Shown: positions 16,505 through 23,602 of the stretch, piece after piece | Numbering within the stretch: the first letter of the stretch is position 1 | Layout: every line of letters starts with the position of its first letter | Program-made: the position numbers and the translations under genes | The notes under the pieces: model-generated | Seen by the model: the letters and a program-made list of their open reading frames with translations, nothing else | Told to the model about the DNA's origin: nothing | Databases searched by the model: none | DNA from: Flavobacterium sp. LHD-80 | Lineage (GTDB): Bacteria; Bacteroidota; Bacteroidia; Flavobacteriales; Flavobacteriaceae | Direction: 5' to 3' | Length of the DNA stretch: 64,000 bases | NCBI RefSeq assembly: GCF_030929605.1 | Contig: NZ_JAVFVS010000004.1 | Location: 372,001 to 436,000, forward strand

Positions 16505-17686
16505 TTATGATTTAAATGCTGGAATTCCAGTCACATCCATTCCGGTAATCAATAAATGAATGTCGTGTGTTCCTTCATATGTGATGACACTTTCAAGGTT
16601 CATCATATGGCGCATAATTGAATATTCGCCTGTGATTCCCATTCCACCTAACATTTGTCTGGCTTCGCGTGCGATATGAATCGCCATATCAACATTATTA
16701 CGTTTTGCCATCGAAATTTGAGCTGTTGTTGCTTTTCCTTCGTTTCTCAAAACGCCTAAACGCCAAGTTAATAATTGTGCTTTTGTGATTTCGGTAATCA
16801 TTTCGGCTAATTTTTTCTGCTGTAATTGCGTTCCTCCAATTGGTTTTCCAAACTGGATTCTTTCTTTAGCATATCGTAAAGCCGTGTCATAACAATCCAT
16901 TGCAGCGCCAATTGCACCCCAAGCAATTCCGTATCGAGCTGAATCTAAACAGCCAAGCGGTGCGCCTAATCCAGATTTGTTTGGTAAAAGATTTTCTTTA
17001 GGAACTTTTACGTTGTCAAAAATCAATTCTCCAGTTGATGATGCACGAAGTGACCATTTGTTATGCGTTTCAGGAGTTGTAAAACCTTCCATACCACGTT
17101 CTACAATTAAACCGTGAATTCTTCCTTCTTCATTTTTTGCCCAAACTACTGCAATGTCAGCAAAAGGAGCATTTGAAATCCACATTTTGGCACCATTTAA
17201 AAGATAATGATCACCCATATCTTTAAAATTTGTAATCATACTTCCTGGATCAGAACCATGATCCGGTTCAGTTAAACCGAAACAGCCCATGAATTCTCCT
17301 GTTGCCAGTTTTGGCAAATATTTCATACGTTGCTCCTCATTTCCATATTTCCAGATTGGATACATTACTAATGAAGATTGCACAGATGAAGTAGATCTCA
17401 CGCCTGAATCGCCTCTTTCGATTTCCTGCATAATTAAACCGTATGAAATTTGGTCTAAACCAGCACCGCCGTATTCCACAGGAATATATGGTCCGAAACC
17501 GCCAATTTCTCCAAGCCCTTTAATAATTTGTTTTGGAAATTCTGCTTTTTGAGCATATTCTTCAATAATGGGAGAAACTTCTCTTTTAACCCATGCACGT
17601 GCCGACTCTCGAACTAATTTATGTTCGTCAGTTAATAAATCGTCAAGGTTGTAATAATCTGGAGCTTGAAATAAATCTGGTTTCAT
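16505..17686 (-). CDS. gcdH: Acyl-CoA dehydrogenase, glutaryl-CoA dehydrogenase-like
   Basis: A 393-residue flavoenzyme of the acyl-CoA dehydrogenase family. Glutaryl-CoA-dehydrogenase-like signatures are GVRSTSSVQSSLVMYPI, the FAD-binding FGLTEPDHGSDPGSM and the C-terminal TYEGTHDIH, where the Glu is the catalytic base. Expected reaction: oxidative decarboxylation of glutaryl-CoA to crotonyl-CoA in lysine or tryptophan breakdown. A minus-strand -7 box TAGCTTTG lies at 17737-17744. Acyl specificity is inferred from motifs only. Confidence 0.8.
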   Translation of the reverse strand: MKPDLFQAPDYYNLDDLLTDEHKLVRESARAWVKREVSPIIEEYAQKAEFPKQIIKGLGEIGGFGPYIPVEYGGAGLDQISYGLIMQEIERGDSGVRSTSSVQSSLVMYPIWKYGNEEQRMKYLPKLATGEFMGCFGLTEPDHGSDPGSMITNFKDMGDHYLLNGAKMWISNAPFADIAVVWAKNEEGRIHGLIVERGMEGFTTPETHNKWSLRASSTGELIFDNVKVPKENLLPNKSGLGAPLGCLDSARYGIAWGAIGAAMDCYDTALRYAKERIQFGKPIGGTQLQQKKLAEMITEITKAQLLTWRLGVLRNEGKATTAQISMAKRNNVDMAIHIAREARQMLGGMGITGEYSIMRHMMNLESVITYEGTHDIHLLITGMDVTGIPAFKS

Positions 17687-17851
17687 TTTTGATATGTTTT
17701 ACAGAAACAAATTTACGTAATAAAAATATAACAAAACAAAGCTAAATTGTTATATTTTTTTAGGTTTGTTGCAAAATTAACAAGACTATAGTAAATAAAT
17801 TTTAGTTTATTGAAAATTTATAAGCTATTTTTGGTATCCAAAAACATATTA

Positions 17852-19597
17852 ATGAGGCTAATCATCTCTTTTTTAATTCTTTTTGTTTTTAATACGAGCT
17901 TTGCCCAAAAGACTCAAATTAATGAACAAGAATATTTAGCGTTGCAGGATAAAATTCGATTTAGTATGAATACTAATGTCGAACAGGGAATCGTATACGC
18001 TAAAGAATTGATGAAATCTAATAATAACAAGCATTTGGCTTTTGCTAATGGCGCAGCTTCTTATTTGTATCAAATGGATGGCAATCTTCCTAAATCTGAA
18101 GAAACATCTAAAAAGTCCTTTCTCTATTTAGACAAAATGCCAGAATCTAAAGAAAAAACCAAATTAAAAGGCTATCTATATAATTACAGAGGTTTAACCG
18201 AATGGAAAAGAGGCAACTTAAGTGAAGCGCTTGAAAATTATCAAAAAGGTGTTAAATTTTCTTTAGAAGTTGAAGATGTTATTCAGGTCGTTAAGTTTAA
18301 AAGCAACATTGCTCTTATTAATGAAGAAGTGGGGAACTATCAGTTGGCGATTAAAAATTTAAGACAAAATAACGATTTCATTGATAAAAATGAAAGGGTT
18401 TATCCGAAGGAGCAATTTCAAAACAGCAAAAGCAATATCAATTTAGATTTAGGCGGTTCATATGAAGGATATTATATGAAAAACCGAGATAAAAAGTATT
18501 TACTTGATTCGGCTGAATTTTTTTATAAAAAAGCAGTTACTTATTCTCAAAATTTCACCAATAATAAAATTGCTGCAAAAATGAGTTTAGGGAATATTTA
18601 CCTAATGAAGAATGATAAAGAGAATGCTGAAAAAACATATTATGATATTTTGTTTTTATCGAAGCAAAATAATTCAGAAGGTTTATATAAAATGGCAAAT
18701 TACAATTTAGGTGATTTATATTTTTACAATAAAAAGTATGACAAGGCTTTAGTTTGTTTGAAAAAAGTTGATTCTATTTCACTTAAAAACAAAGTTCTAG
18801 ATGATAGTTATTTGAAATCTAATTATTTGCAGGCTAAGATTTATAGCGCAATGAATAAACCAGATGAAGCCTATAAACATTCAAAAATTTATTTGAGTGC
18901 TTATGAGAAATCTGAATCAAAATTGAGAGACGAGGCACAGGAGGTAAACTATAAATTAGGCGTTGAAGATTTGAGTACTGAAATGATTAATATTCAGGAA
19001 AAATATAAATATGATGTTTTAATAAACAAAGCTTTAAAAGTATTTTATGTAGTTCTTGTTTTGGGAATTGTATTTTTTCTGATCAAAAATATCAGAGACA
19101 AAAACAAAGCGCATAAAAAAATGAATGCTTTAATTGAAGAGTTTAAAGCTAATATTGAGAAAAAAGAAAATCCTCCAATCCTTGCGGCGGCCGAAGTTTT
19201 AGAAGAAGAAGAGATTCAGCTTAAAAAGGAAAATGTCAATTTAAGTATCGATGAAGCTAAGGAAAATAAGATTGTCGAAAAATTATTGGCACTTGAAAAC
19301 AAGCTCGAATATCTAAATGCGGATTTTACATTGCCGTATGTGGCCAAGAAAATTAAAACCAATACCACTTATTTGTCTTACGTTGTAAACAAACGATTTG
19401 GAAAATCATTTGGAGAATACTCGAATGAACTTAAAATCAATTATGTAATCAACCAAATGATTACGAATCATATGTATCGAAAATATTCAACACAGGCAAT
19501 TGCCGAAAGTGTTGGTTTTAAAAATGCCGTTTCGTTTGCAAAATCATTCCGTAAAAGAACGGGTGTTTCTCCAGCTCAATTTGCTAGTAATATTTAA
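17852..19597 (+). CDS. TPR-containing membrane regulator with AraC-type DNA-binding domain
   Basis: About 581 residues. The ATG at 17852 gives a signal-like N-terminus (MRLIISFLILFVFNTSFAQ); an upstream TTG at 17810 is in frame but less likely. TPR repeats fill roughly residues 30-370, a transmembrane helix follows (ALKVFYVVLVLGIVFFLIKN), then a charged linker and a C-terminal AraC/XylS helix-turn-helix domain (last about 100 residues, ending RKRTGVSPAQFASNI). This one-piece membrane regulator type is common in Flavobacteria. It sits just upstream of the peptide locus and may sense a peptide or envelope signal. Confidence 0.85.
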   Translation: MRLIISFLILFVFNTSFAQKTQINEQEYLALQDKIRFSMNTNVEQGIVYAKELMKSNNNKHLAFANGAASYLYQMDGNLPKSEETSKKSFLYLDKMPESKEKTKLKGYLYNYRGLTEWKRGNLSEALENYQKGVKFSLEVEDVIQVVKFKSNIALINEEVGNYQLAIKNLRQNNDFIDKNERVYPKEQFQNSKSNINLDLGGSYEGYYMKNRDKKYLLDSAEFFYKKAVTYSQNFTNNKIAAKMSLGNIYLMKNDKENAEKTYYDILFLSKQNNSEGLYKMANYNLGDLYFYNKKYDKALVCLKKVDSISLKNKVLDDSYLKSNYLQAKIYSAMNKPDEAYKHSKIYLSAYEKSESKLRDEAQEVNYKLGVEDLSTEMINIQEKYKYDVLINKALKVFYVVLVLGIVFFLIKNIRDKNKAHKKMNALIEEFKANIEKKENPPILAAAEVLEEEEIQLKKENVNLSIDEAKENKIVEKLLALENKLEYLNADFTLPYVAKKIKTNTTYLSYVVNKRFGKSFGEYSNELKINYVINQMITNHMYRKYSTQAIAESVGFKNAVSFAKSFRKRTGVSPAQFASNI

Positions 19598-19695
19598 ATT
19601 GTTGATTGAGCATTTTTTAAAAGGGAATAAATTTCTTTTTAGCTCAGAATTATTAGCGTTCCAATACTGAAATATAGAATTTAATGTAAAAAATA

Positions 19696-19738
19696 ATTCG
19701 CAAACTAAGCAGATTTTATAATTGTTTAGTTTGCGAAT
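19696..19738. terminator. Bidirectional terminator between the AraC gene and the peptide genes
   Basis: Arms 19696-19708 and 19726-19738 are perfect 13-bp reverse complements. On the minus strand the stem is followed by TATTTTTTA, so it suits the minus-strand peptide genes. Confidence 0.7.
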
Positions 19739-19795
19739 TTATGTGGTAAAAAACTATTTAAACTCTAGAGCTAAATTGATTCTTAGTTCAAGAAT

Positions 19796-19936
19796 TTATC
19801 CATTTCCTCCTTTTCCTCTGCTTGGATCATATGGAGGAGTGATGTCGCCGTCATCTCCGCCGCGAACAATTTTTTGTTCTGTTCTAGTTAACTTTTCAGC
19901 TTCGAAATCTTCGAATTTTGTTTTTATCGTTTTCAT
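19796..19936 (-). CDS. 46-residue GG-leader peptide precursor
   Basis: Starts MKTIKTKFEDFEAEKL, with leader end KLTRTEQKIVRGG (Gly26-Gly27) and a core DDGDITPPYDPSRGKGGNG. Closely similar to the gene just upstream (19955-20152), sharing FEDFEAEKLTR-EQK-VRGG and PPYDPS-GKGGNG. The core has no Cys and is rich in Gly, Pro and Asp. The double-Gly leader fits cleavage by the C39 exporter at 23603. It is below usual gene-calling length, but the conserved sequence supports it. Confidence 0.7.
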   Translation of the reverse strand: MKTIKTKFEDFEAEKLTRTEQKIVRGGDDGDITPPYDPSRGKGGNG

Positions 19937-19954
19937 AATTAAATATATTTAGGT

Positions 19955-20152
19955 TTATAGTGATATTGATATGGATATTTTTGGTAGTGAAATTCTTAAA
20001 GCTTGTTCTTCTTCATCTCCGTTTCCTCCTTTTCCTTTGCTTGGATCATATGGAGGATCGGTTTCACCATCACCGCCACGAACAAATTTTTGTTCTATTC
20101 TAGTTAATTTTTCAGCTTCGAAATCTTCAAATTTTAATGTCTTATTTGCCAT
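19955..20152 (-). CDS. 65-residue GG-leader peptide precursor
   Basis: Starts MANKTLKFEDFEAEKL and reaches a VRGG cleavage site. The core begins DGETDPPYDPSKGKGGNG and then adds an acidic and hydrophobic tail (DEEEQALRISLPKISISISL) missing from its 46-residue neighbour. The tail has alternating Ile/Ser, suggesting a beta-strand or membrane-active end. It is 18 bases upstream of the 46-residue gene in one transcript, and divergent from the VKOR fusion gene. Probable exported peptide; activity unknown. Confidence 0.7.
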   Translation of the reverse strand: MANKTLKFEDFEAEKLTRIEQKFVRGGDGETDPPYDPSKGKGGNGDEEEQALRISLPKISISISL

Positions 20153-20412
20153 GATTTTACTTATTATGTTTATTGATATTCAAAGCTAGACAAAATGCAA
20201 AACCTTTCGTCGAGATTTGGGTTTTGACACTTTTGTCAAGAAAAATTTCAGTGTAAATAATTGTTTTTCAAGCAATTACAACTCGTAGTTAGATTGGTAT
20301 AATTTATAAATTGTATGTAGTATAATTGATAAAATGTCTACCAACAGTCGTTTTTTCTCGATAAAAACCACAATATTTGTACTGTAATTATGATTTAAAG
20401 CAGTCTAAAAAG

Positions 20413-21969
20413 ATGTTAAAACTAGTCCAAAAATTTCTACGTATAAATAGATACTCAGATATAAAAAATGAGTTTAAGGATTTGTTTCTTTCTCATCCTA
20501 ATTATCCAAGTTTATTTGCGATAACAGATTCGCTAGATTTATTATCAATAGAGAATGCAGCAATCAGAGTTCCGAAAGAACAAATAGTTGATTTGCCTTC
20601 AAACTTTTTAGCTTACTATAATGATGAACTTACATTAGTAGAAAAAGCTAAAAATGATGTTCGAATTACAACTATTAAAAAAGGAGCTCAAAAAATATCT
20701 TACGAAAAATTCCTTTTAGATTGGAATGGAGTAATTGTAGCTATAGAACCTAATAATGTTATCGCTAGAGATAATTTAAAAGTTGAATACAGCTGGGTAA
20801 AATATGGTTTGCCATTTATACTATTAATAGGGTTGTCGTTCTTTTATAACACATACGATTTATTTAGTACGGTTTTTTTAATAACATCAACACTAGGATT
20901 TATCGTTAGCATTTTTATTGTTCAGGAAAAATTAGGTTTCAAAAACAGCATTATAGCAAAGTTTTGCAATTTGAGTACAAATTCGTCTTGTAACTCGGTT
21001 ATAAATGCTACAGAAGGAACTGAAAACAAATTGTTTAATTTTTCTGATTTGCCATTGCTGTTCTTTACGTCAAGTTTTATAGCAATGTTAATTCAGCCAT
21101 TAGATTCGGCAATTTTTATTGGATTTTTGAGCTTGCTGGCAATTCCTATTGTGGTTTCGTCAATTTGGATTCAAAAATTTGAACTTCAAAAGTGGTGTGT
21201 AATGTGTTTGGTGGTTTCGGCATTGATTTTTATACAAAGCAGTATTTGGTTTTCATCAGATTTGTTCACCTTGTCTTTTAGTTTTGAAAGTATTTTTCCG
21301 TTCGTTTTTTCATTGGCACTTCTTATACCAATTTGGTTGGCGGTAAAACCAATGATTAAAAATGTTTTAGGCAGCGAAAATTCATTAAAAGAGCTAAAAA
21401 AATTCAAGAGAAATTATTCATTATTGAACTTCTTGTCAAAAAAAGTACCTGATATAGATGGGTTGGAAGAATTGAGAGGATTGAATTTTGGAAATCGTAA
21501 CGCTATAATAAAATTATCAGTAATTATAAGTCCAAGCTGTGAACATTGCCATAAAACATTTCACGAAGCATTCGATCTTGTTTTACGATTTCCGGATAAA
21601 ATTTATTTGAACGTATTGTTTAATATCAATCCAGAAAATACTGAAAATCCATATAAAATAATTGTTGAAAGAATTTTAACAATAAACAGAGCAACGCCAG
21701 GAAAAACTGTTGAAGCAATTTCAGACTGGCATATTAAGAAAATGAACCTTAAAAAATGGCTTAAAAAATGGCACGTTGAGCCTGTCAGCATTATGATAAG
21801 CCAAGAGATTAATAAACAGTATGAATGGTGTTCTAAGAATAATTTTAATTACACACCAGTTAAAATCGTAAACGAAAAATTATTTCCAAACGAATATGAG
21901 CTGAGTGAATTAAAATATTTCTTGAATGATTTTACTGAAGAAGTTGAAATTCTAGAGAAAACAGCTTAG
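20413..21969 (+). CDS. C39-like / vitamin K epoxide reductase / thioredoxin fusion protein
   Basis: About 518 residues from the ATG at 20413; the TTG at 20377 lies inside a probable -7 region. Residues 1-125 resemble a C39 peptidase domain (HPNYPSLFAITDSLDLL) but lack the catalytic Cys, so it may bind leaders without cutting. A multi-helix membrane VKOR domain follows, with Cys185/Cys193 and the active CVMC (Cys262, Cys265). The C-terminal thioredoxin-like domain has CEHC (376-379). VKOR and thioredoxin modules form disulfides in exported proteins. It stands between precursor genes and the exporter, so the natural substrates are the Cys-containing peptides. Confidence 0.85.
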   Translation: MLKLVQKFLRINRYSDIKNEFKDLFLSHPNYPSLFAITDSLDLLSIENAAIRVPKEQIVDLPSNFLAYYNDELTLVEKAKNDVRITTIKKGAQKISYEKFLLDWNGVIVAIEPNNVIARDNLKVEYSWVKYGLPFILLIGLSFFYNTYDLFSTVFLITSTLGFIVSIFIVQEKLGFKNSIIAKFCNLSTNSSCNSVINATEGTENKLFNFSDLPLLFFTSSFIAMLIQPLDSAIFIGFLSLLAIPIVVSSIWIQKFELQKWCVMCLVVSALIFIQSSIWFSSDLFTLSFSFESIFPFVFSLALLIPIWLAVKPMIKNVLGSENSLKELKKFKRNYSLLNFLSKKVPDIDGLEELRGLNFGNRNAIIKLSVIISPSCEHCHKTFHEAFDLVLRFPDKIYLNVLFNINPENTENPYKIIVERILTINRATPGKTVEAISDWHIKKMNLKKWLKKWHVEPVSIMISQEINKQYEWCSKNNFNYTPVKIVNEKLFPNEYELSELKYFLNDFTEEVEILEKTA

Positions 21970-22045
21970 AATTTAAAGAAACAGACTTGAATTCAATAGT
22001 CTTAAAAAATTGAATAAACACCCCCAAAACTAAAAATTCAGAGTT

Positions 22046-22243
22046 ATGTTAAAAAATATTTTAAATCTAGAGGGAGCGCAGGAAGTAAGTGCAAGCGAGC
22101 AAAAATTGATCATGGGCAATTACGTAAAAGAAACAGCTTCGAGATGCAATGCATGGGATTATGTGTCATCAATGTCGTATGAGGACTGTACGGACTATTT
22201 TGCACTAGAAATGAATTATTCTGACGCACTTGTTGCGGGATAA
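22046..22243 (+). CDS. 65-residue peptide precursor with 2-Cys core
   Basis: Leader MLKNILNLEGAQEVSASEQK and a cleavage region KLIMGN that has a single Gly in place of Gly-Gly. The core contains two Cys (RCNAWDY and EDCTDY) and several Tyr, Asp and Ser. Leader type N-L-x-G-A-x-x-(L/V)-S-x-x-EQK is a recognised Bacteroidota natural-product precursor pattern. It is 76 bases after the VKOR fusion gene on the same strand. Confidence 0.75.
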   Translation: MLKNILNLEGAQEVSASEQKLIMGNYVKETASRCNAWDYVSSMSYEDCTDYFALEMNYSDALVAG

Positions 22244-22329
22244 CATTTTTTGGACCGGAAAAAGGCTTAAATGAAGTGATTTTGAAGTAAGAGATGTTTT
22301 AGAAACGACAAAGATTAATTTGAAAATTT

Positions 22330-22518
22330 ATGATCAAGAAAATTTTAAATCTGGAACATGCTCAAAAAATCAGTAAAAGTGAGCAAAAAACAATAAAAGG
22401 TATTCCAGAATGCTGGGTGCAGGCGATAGAAGCAGGATGCATTTTAATACCAGCCGGAGGTGTTTGTCCAATGGATACCACACCGGGAATTTGTAGCAGC
22501 GGACGTTTGTGTTGCTAA
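22330..22518 (+). CDS. 62-residue peptide precursor with 6-Cys core
   Basis: Leader MIKKILNLEHAQKISKSEQK ends at TIKG-IPEC, a single-Gly site. The 38-residue core has six Cys (ECW, GCI, VCP, ICS and a final CC), enough for three disulfides. The core is otherwise hydrophobic with Gly and Pro turns. It belongs to the same family as the genes at 22046 and 23118 by its leader, but the core is unrelated, as in combinatorial precursor sets. Confidence 0.75.
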   Translation: MIKKILNLEHAQKISKSEQKTIKGIPECWVQAIEAGCILIPAGGVCPMDTTPGICSSGRLCC

Positions 22519-22540
22519 ATAGTAAGTTTTAAGATTAAAC

Positions 22541-22717
22541 AATATAAAGCCTTATCAAAAATTTAGTCATGTTTTTTTTTGAATTTGTAGGCGCTCGATC
22601 GTGGAACATTGAGCAAATATCCCAATATTGATGATTGGTGTTGGGATTCTCAGGAAAATGGCCGCTGTGTTAATTTTATTTGGTTAGGTTAACCAGTGGC
22701 AGATCTCCTAGAGAAAA
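22541..22717 (+). repeat. Direct repeat copy 1 (about 170 bp) in the peptide locus
   Basis: The segment from AATATAAAGCCTTATCAAAA to CTAGAGAAAATT is nearly identical to 22785-22956. The two differ by a few substitutions and small indels (T-run length 9 versus 8, a TC deletion in AGATCTCC). It contains a core-like reading frame at 22609-22692. Confidence 0.85.
22609..22692 (+). pseudogene. Orphan 27-residue core-like frame, copy 1
   Basis: A frame from TTG reads LSKYPNIDDWCWDSQENG, then RCVNFIWLG, then stop. It has two Cys and is rich in aromatic residues, like the exported cores nearby, but a TAG stop directly upstream (22588-22590) removes any leader. It may be a decayed precursor or a leaderless peptide. 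Translation is unproven. Confidence 0.35.
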
Positions 22718-22784
22718 TTGTTTTTCTTATTTTTTAAATAGAAGTAAACTTCACATATCCTAAAAGGATTGACAGAAGTAGTAT

Positions 22785-22956
22785 AATATAGCCTTATCAA
22801 AAATTTAGTCATGTTTTTTTTGAACTTGTAGGCGCTCGATCGTGGAACATTGAGCAAATATCCCAACATTGATGATTGGTGTCGGGATTCTCAGGAAAAT
22901 GGCCGCTGTGTTGATTTTATTTGGTTAGGTTAACCAGTGGCAGATCCTAGAGAAAT
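22785..22956 (+). repeat. Direct repeat copy 2 (about 170 bp) in the peptide locus
   Basis: Second copy of the 22541-22717 segment, separated from it by about 70 unrelated bases. Within the core-like frame three bases differ: one silent and two amino-acid changing. Confidence 0.85.
22850..22933 (+). pseudogene. Orphan 27-residue core-like frame, copy 2
   Basis: Same frame as 22609-22692 with Trp changed to Arg after the first Cys (WCRD) and Asn to Asp (CVDF). Both Cys and the stop are kept. No leader is in frame. See copy 1. Confidence 0.35.
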
Positions 22957-22985
22957 TAAGTTATTAAATAATTGAAATAGTTATG

Positions 22986-23022
22986 AGCAGTAAGAAAGAC
23001 ATTTTCTCACTGCTTTTTTTTT
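22986..23022 (+). terminator. Terminator after the repeat pair
   Basis: AGCAGTAAGAAA pairs with TTTCTCACTGCT with one mismatch, followed by ten T bases. It ends whatever transcript covers the two repeats. Confidence 0.75.
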
Positions 23023-23117
23023 AAAATTACCTTAAATACAATATAAAAGAAAAGACAGAAGCTTCAAATGTCTTAAAACGATTGGAGCATTAACAAAAAC
23101 CCAAAAAACCCACAATT

Positions 23118-23300
23118 ATGTTAAAGAAAATTTTTGAATTACATGGAGCTGCTGAGCTAAGTAAAGAAGAGCAACGAGGAATTAAAGGTGGTAATGCGCC
23201 GGTTTGTGAAGAAAATACAACTGCTAAAAGATGTCCGAGAACAGCAACCTCGCCAGCGTATTGGATTTGCGTGACAGATCCCAACGAACCATGTGAATAG
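23118..23300 (+). CDS. 60-residue peptide precursor with 4-Cys core
   Basis: Leader MLKKIFELHGAAELSKEEQR ends in GIKGG, a canonical double-Gly site. The core starts NAPVCEENTT and has four Cys (VCE, RCP, ICV, PCE), enough for two disulfides. The next gene on the strand is the C39 exporter, 302 bases on, after a strong terminator. Confidence 0.78.
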   Translation: MLKKIFELHGAAELSKEEQRGIKGGNAPVCEENTTAKRCPRTATSPAYWICVTDPNEPCE

Positions 23301-23602
23301 ACATTTTTAAATACAATGAACTTGTTGATTAATGAAAGAGTATTATCTTTTCTTTTTTTGACATGTTTTTACAAATTTGACAGAGAGGAAAATTTTTCCT
23401 CTCTATTTTTTTTGTGCACAATTGTTTTCGCAAAAGACGATTTTCTTCTTTTACTTTTACATAGTATTTGAGATTGGTTTCACTTATTTTTAAATACTTT
23501 GAATAATCACAATTTGAGAAATAAAAAAATTCTTAAAGTGCGCGATAAATATTACATTAGCAAAGCCAAAATTTACCACTAAAGCTAGAAAATGATTAAA
23601 AA
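23301..23602 (+). other. Intergenic region with terminator upstream of exporter
   Basis: It holds the hairpin at 23382-23412 (AGAGAGGAAA with TTTCCTCTCT, then eight T bases), which should stop the 23118 precursor transcript. The remaining 190 bases are AT-rich and must contain the exporter promoter; I see no perfect -7 box. No other gene is seen. Confidence 0.6.

Noticed and set aside
19722..20189. Plus-strand open frames across the two small peptide genes
   Set aside because: They are complements of the minus-strand GG-leader precursors, which have shared sequence and sensible starts.
20153..20412. Further small precursor gene in the divergent gap
   Set aside because: No frame with the EQK-GG leader pattern was found; the gap fits two divergent promoters.
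23090..23284. Minus-strand frame opposite the 4-Cys precursor
   Set aside because: The plus-strand frame has the leader motif EEQRGIKGG shared with neighbours; the opposite frame has no such support.
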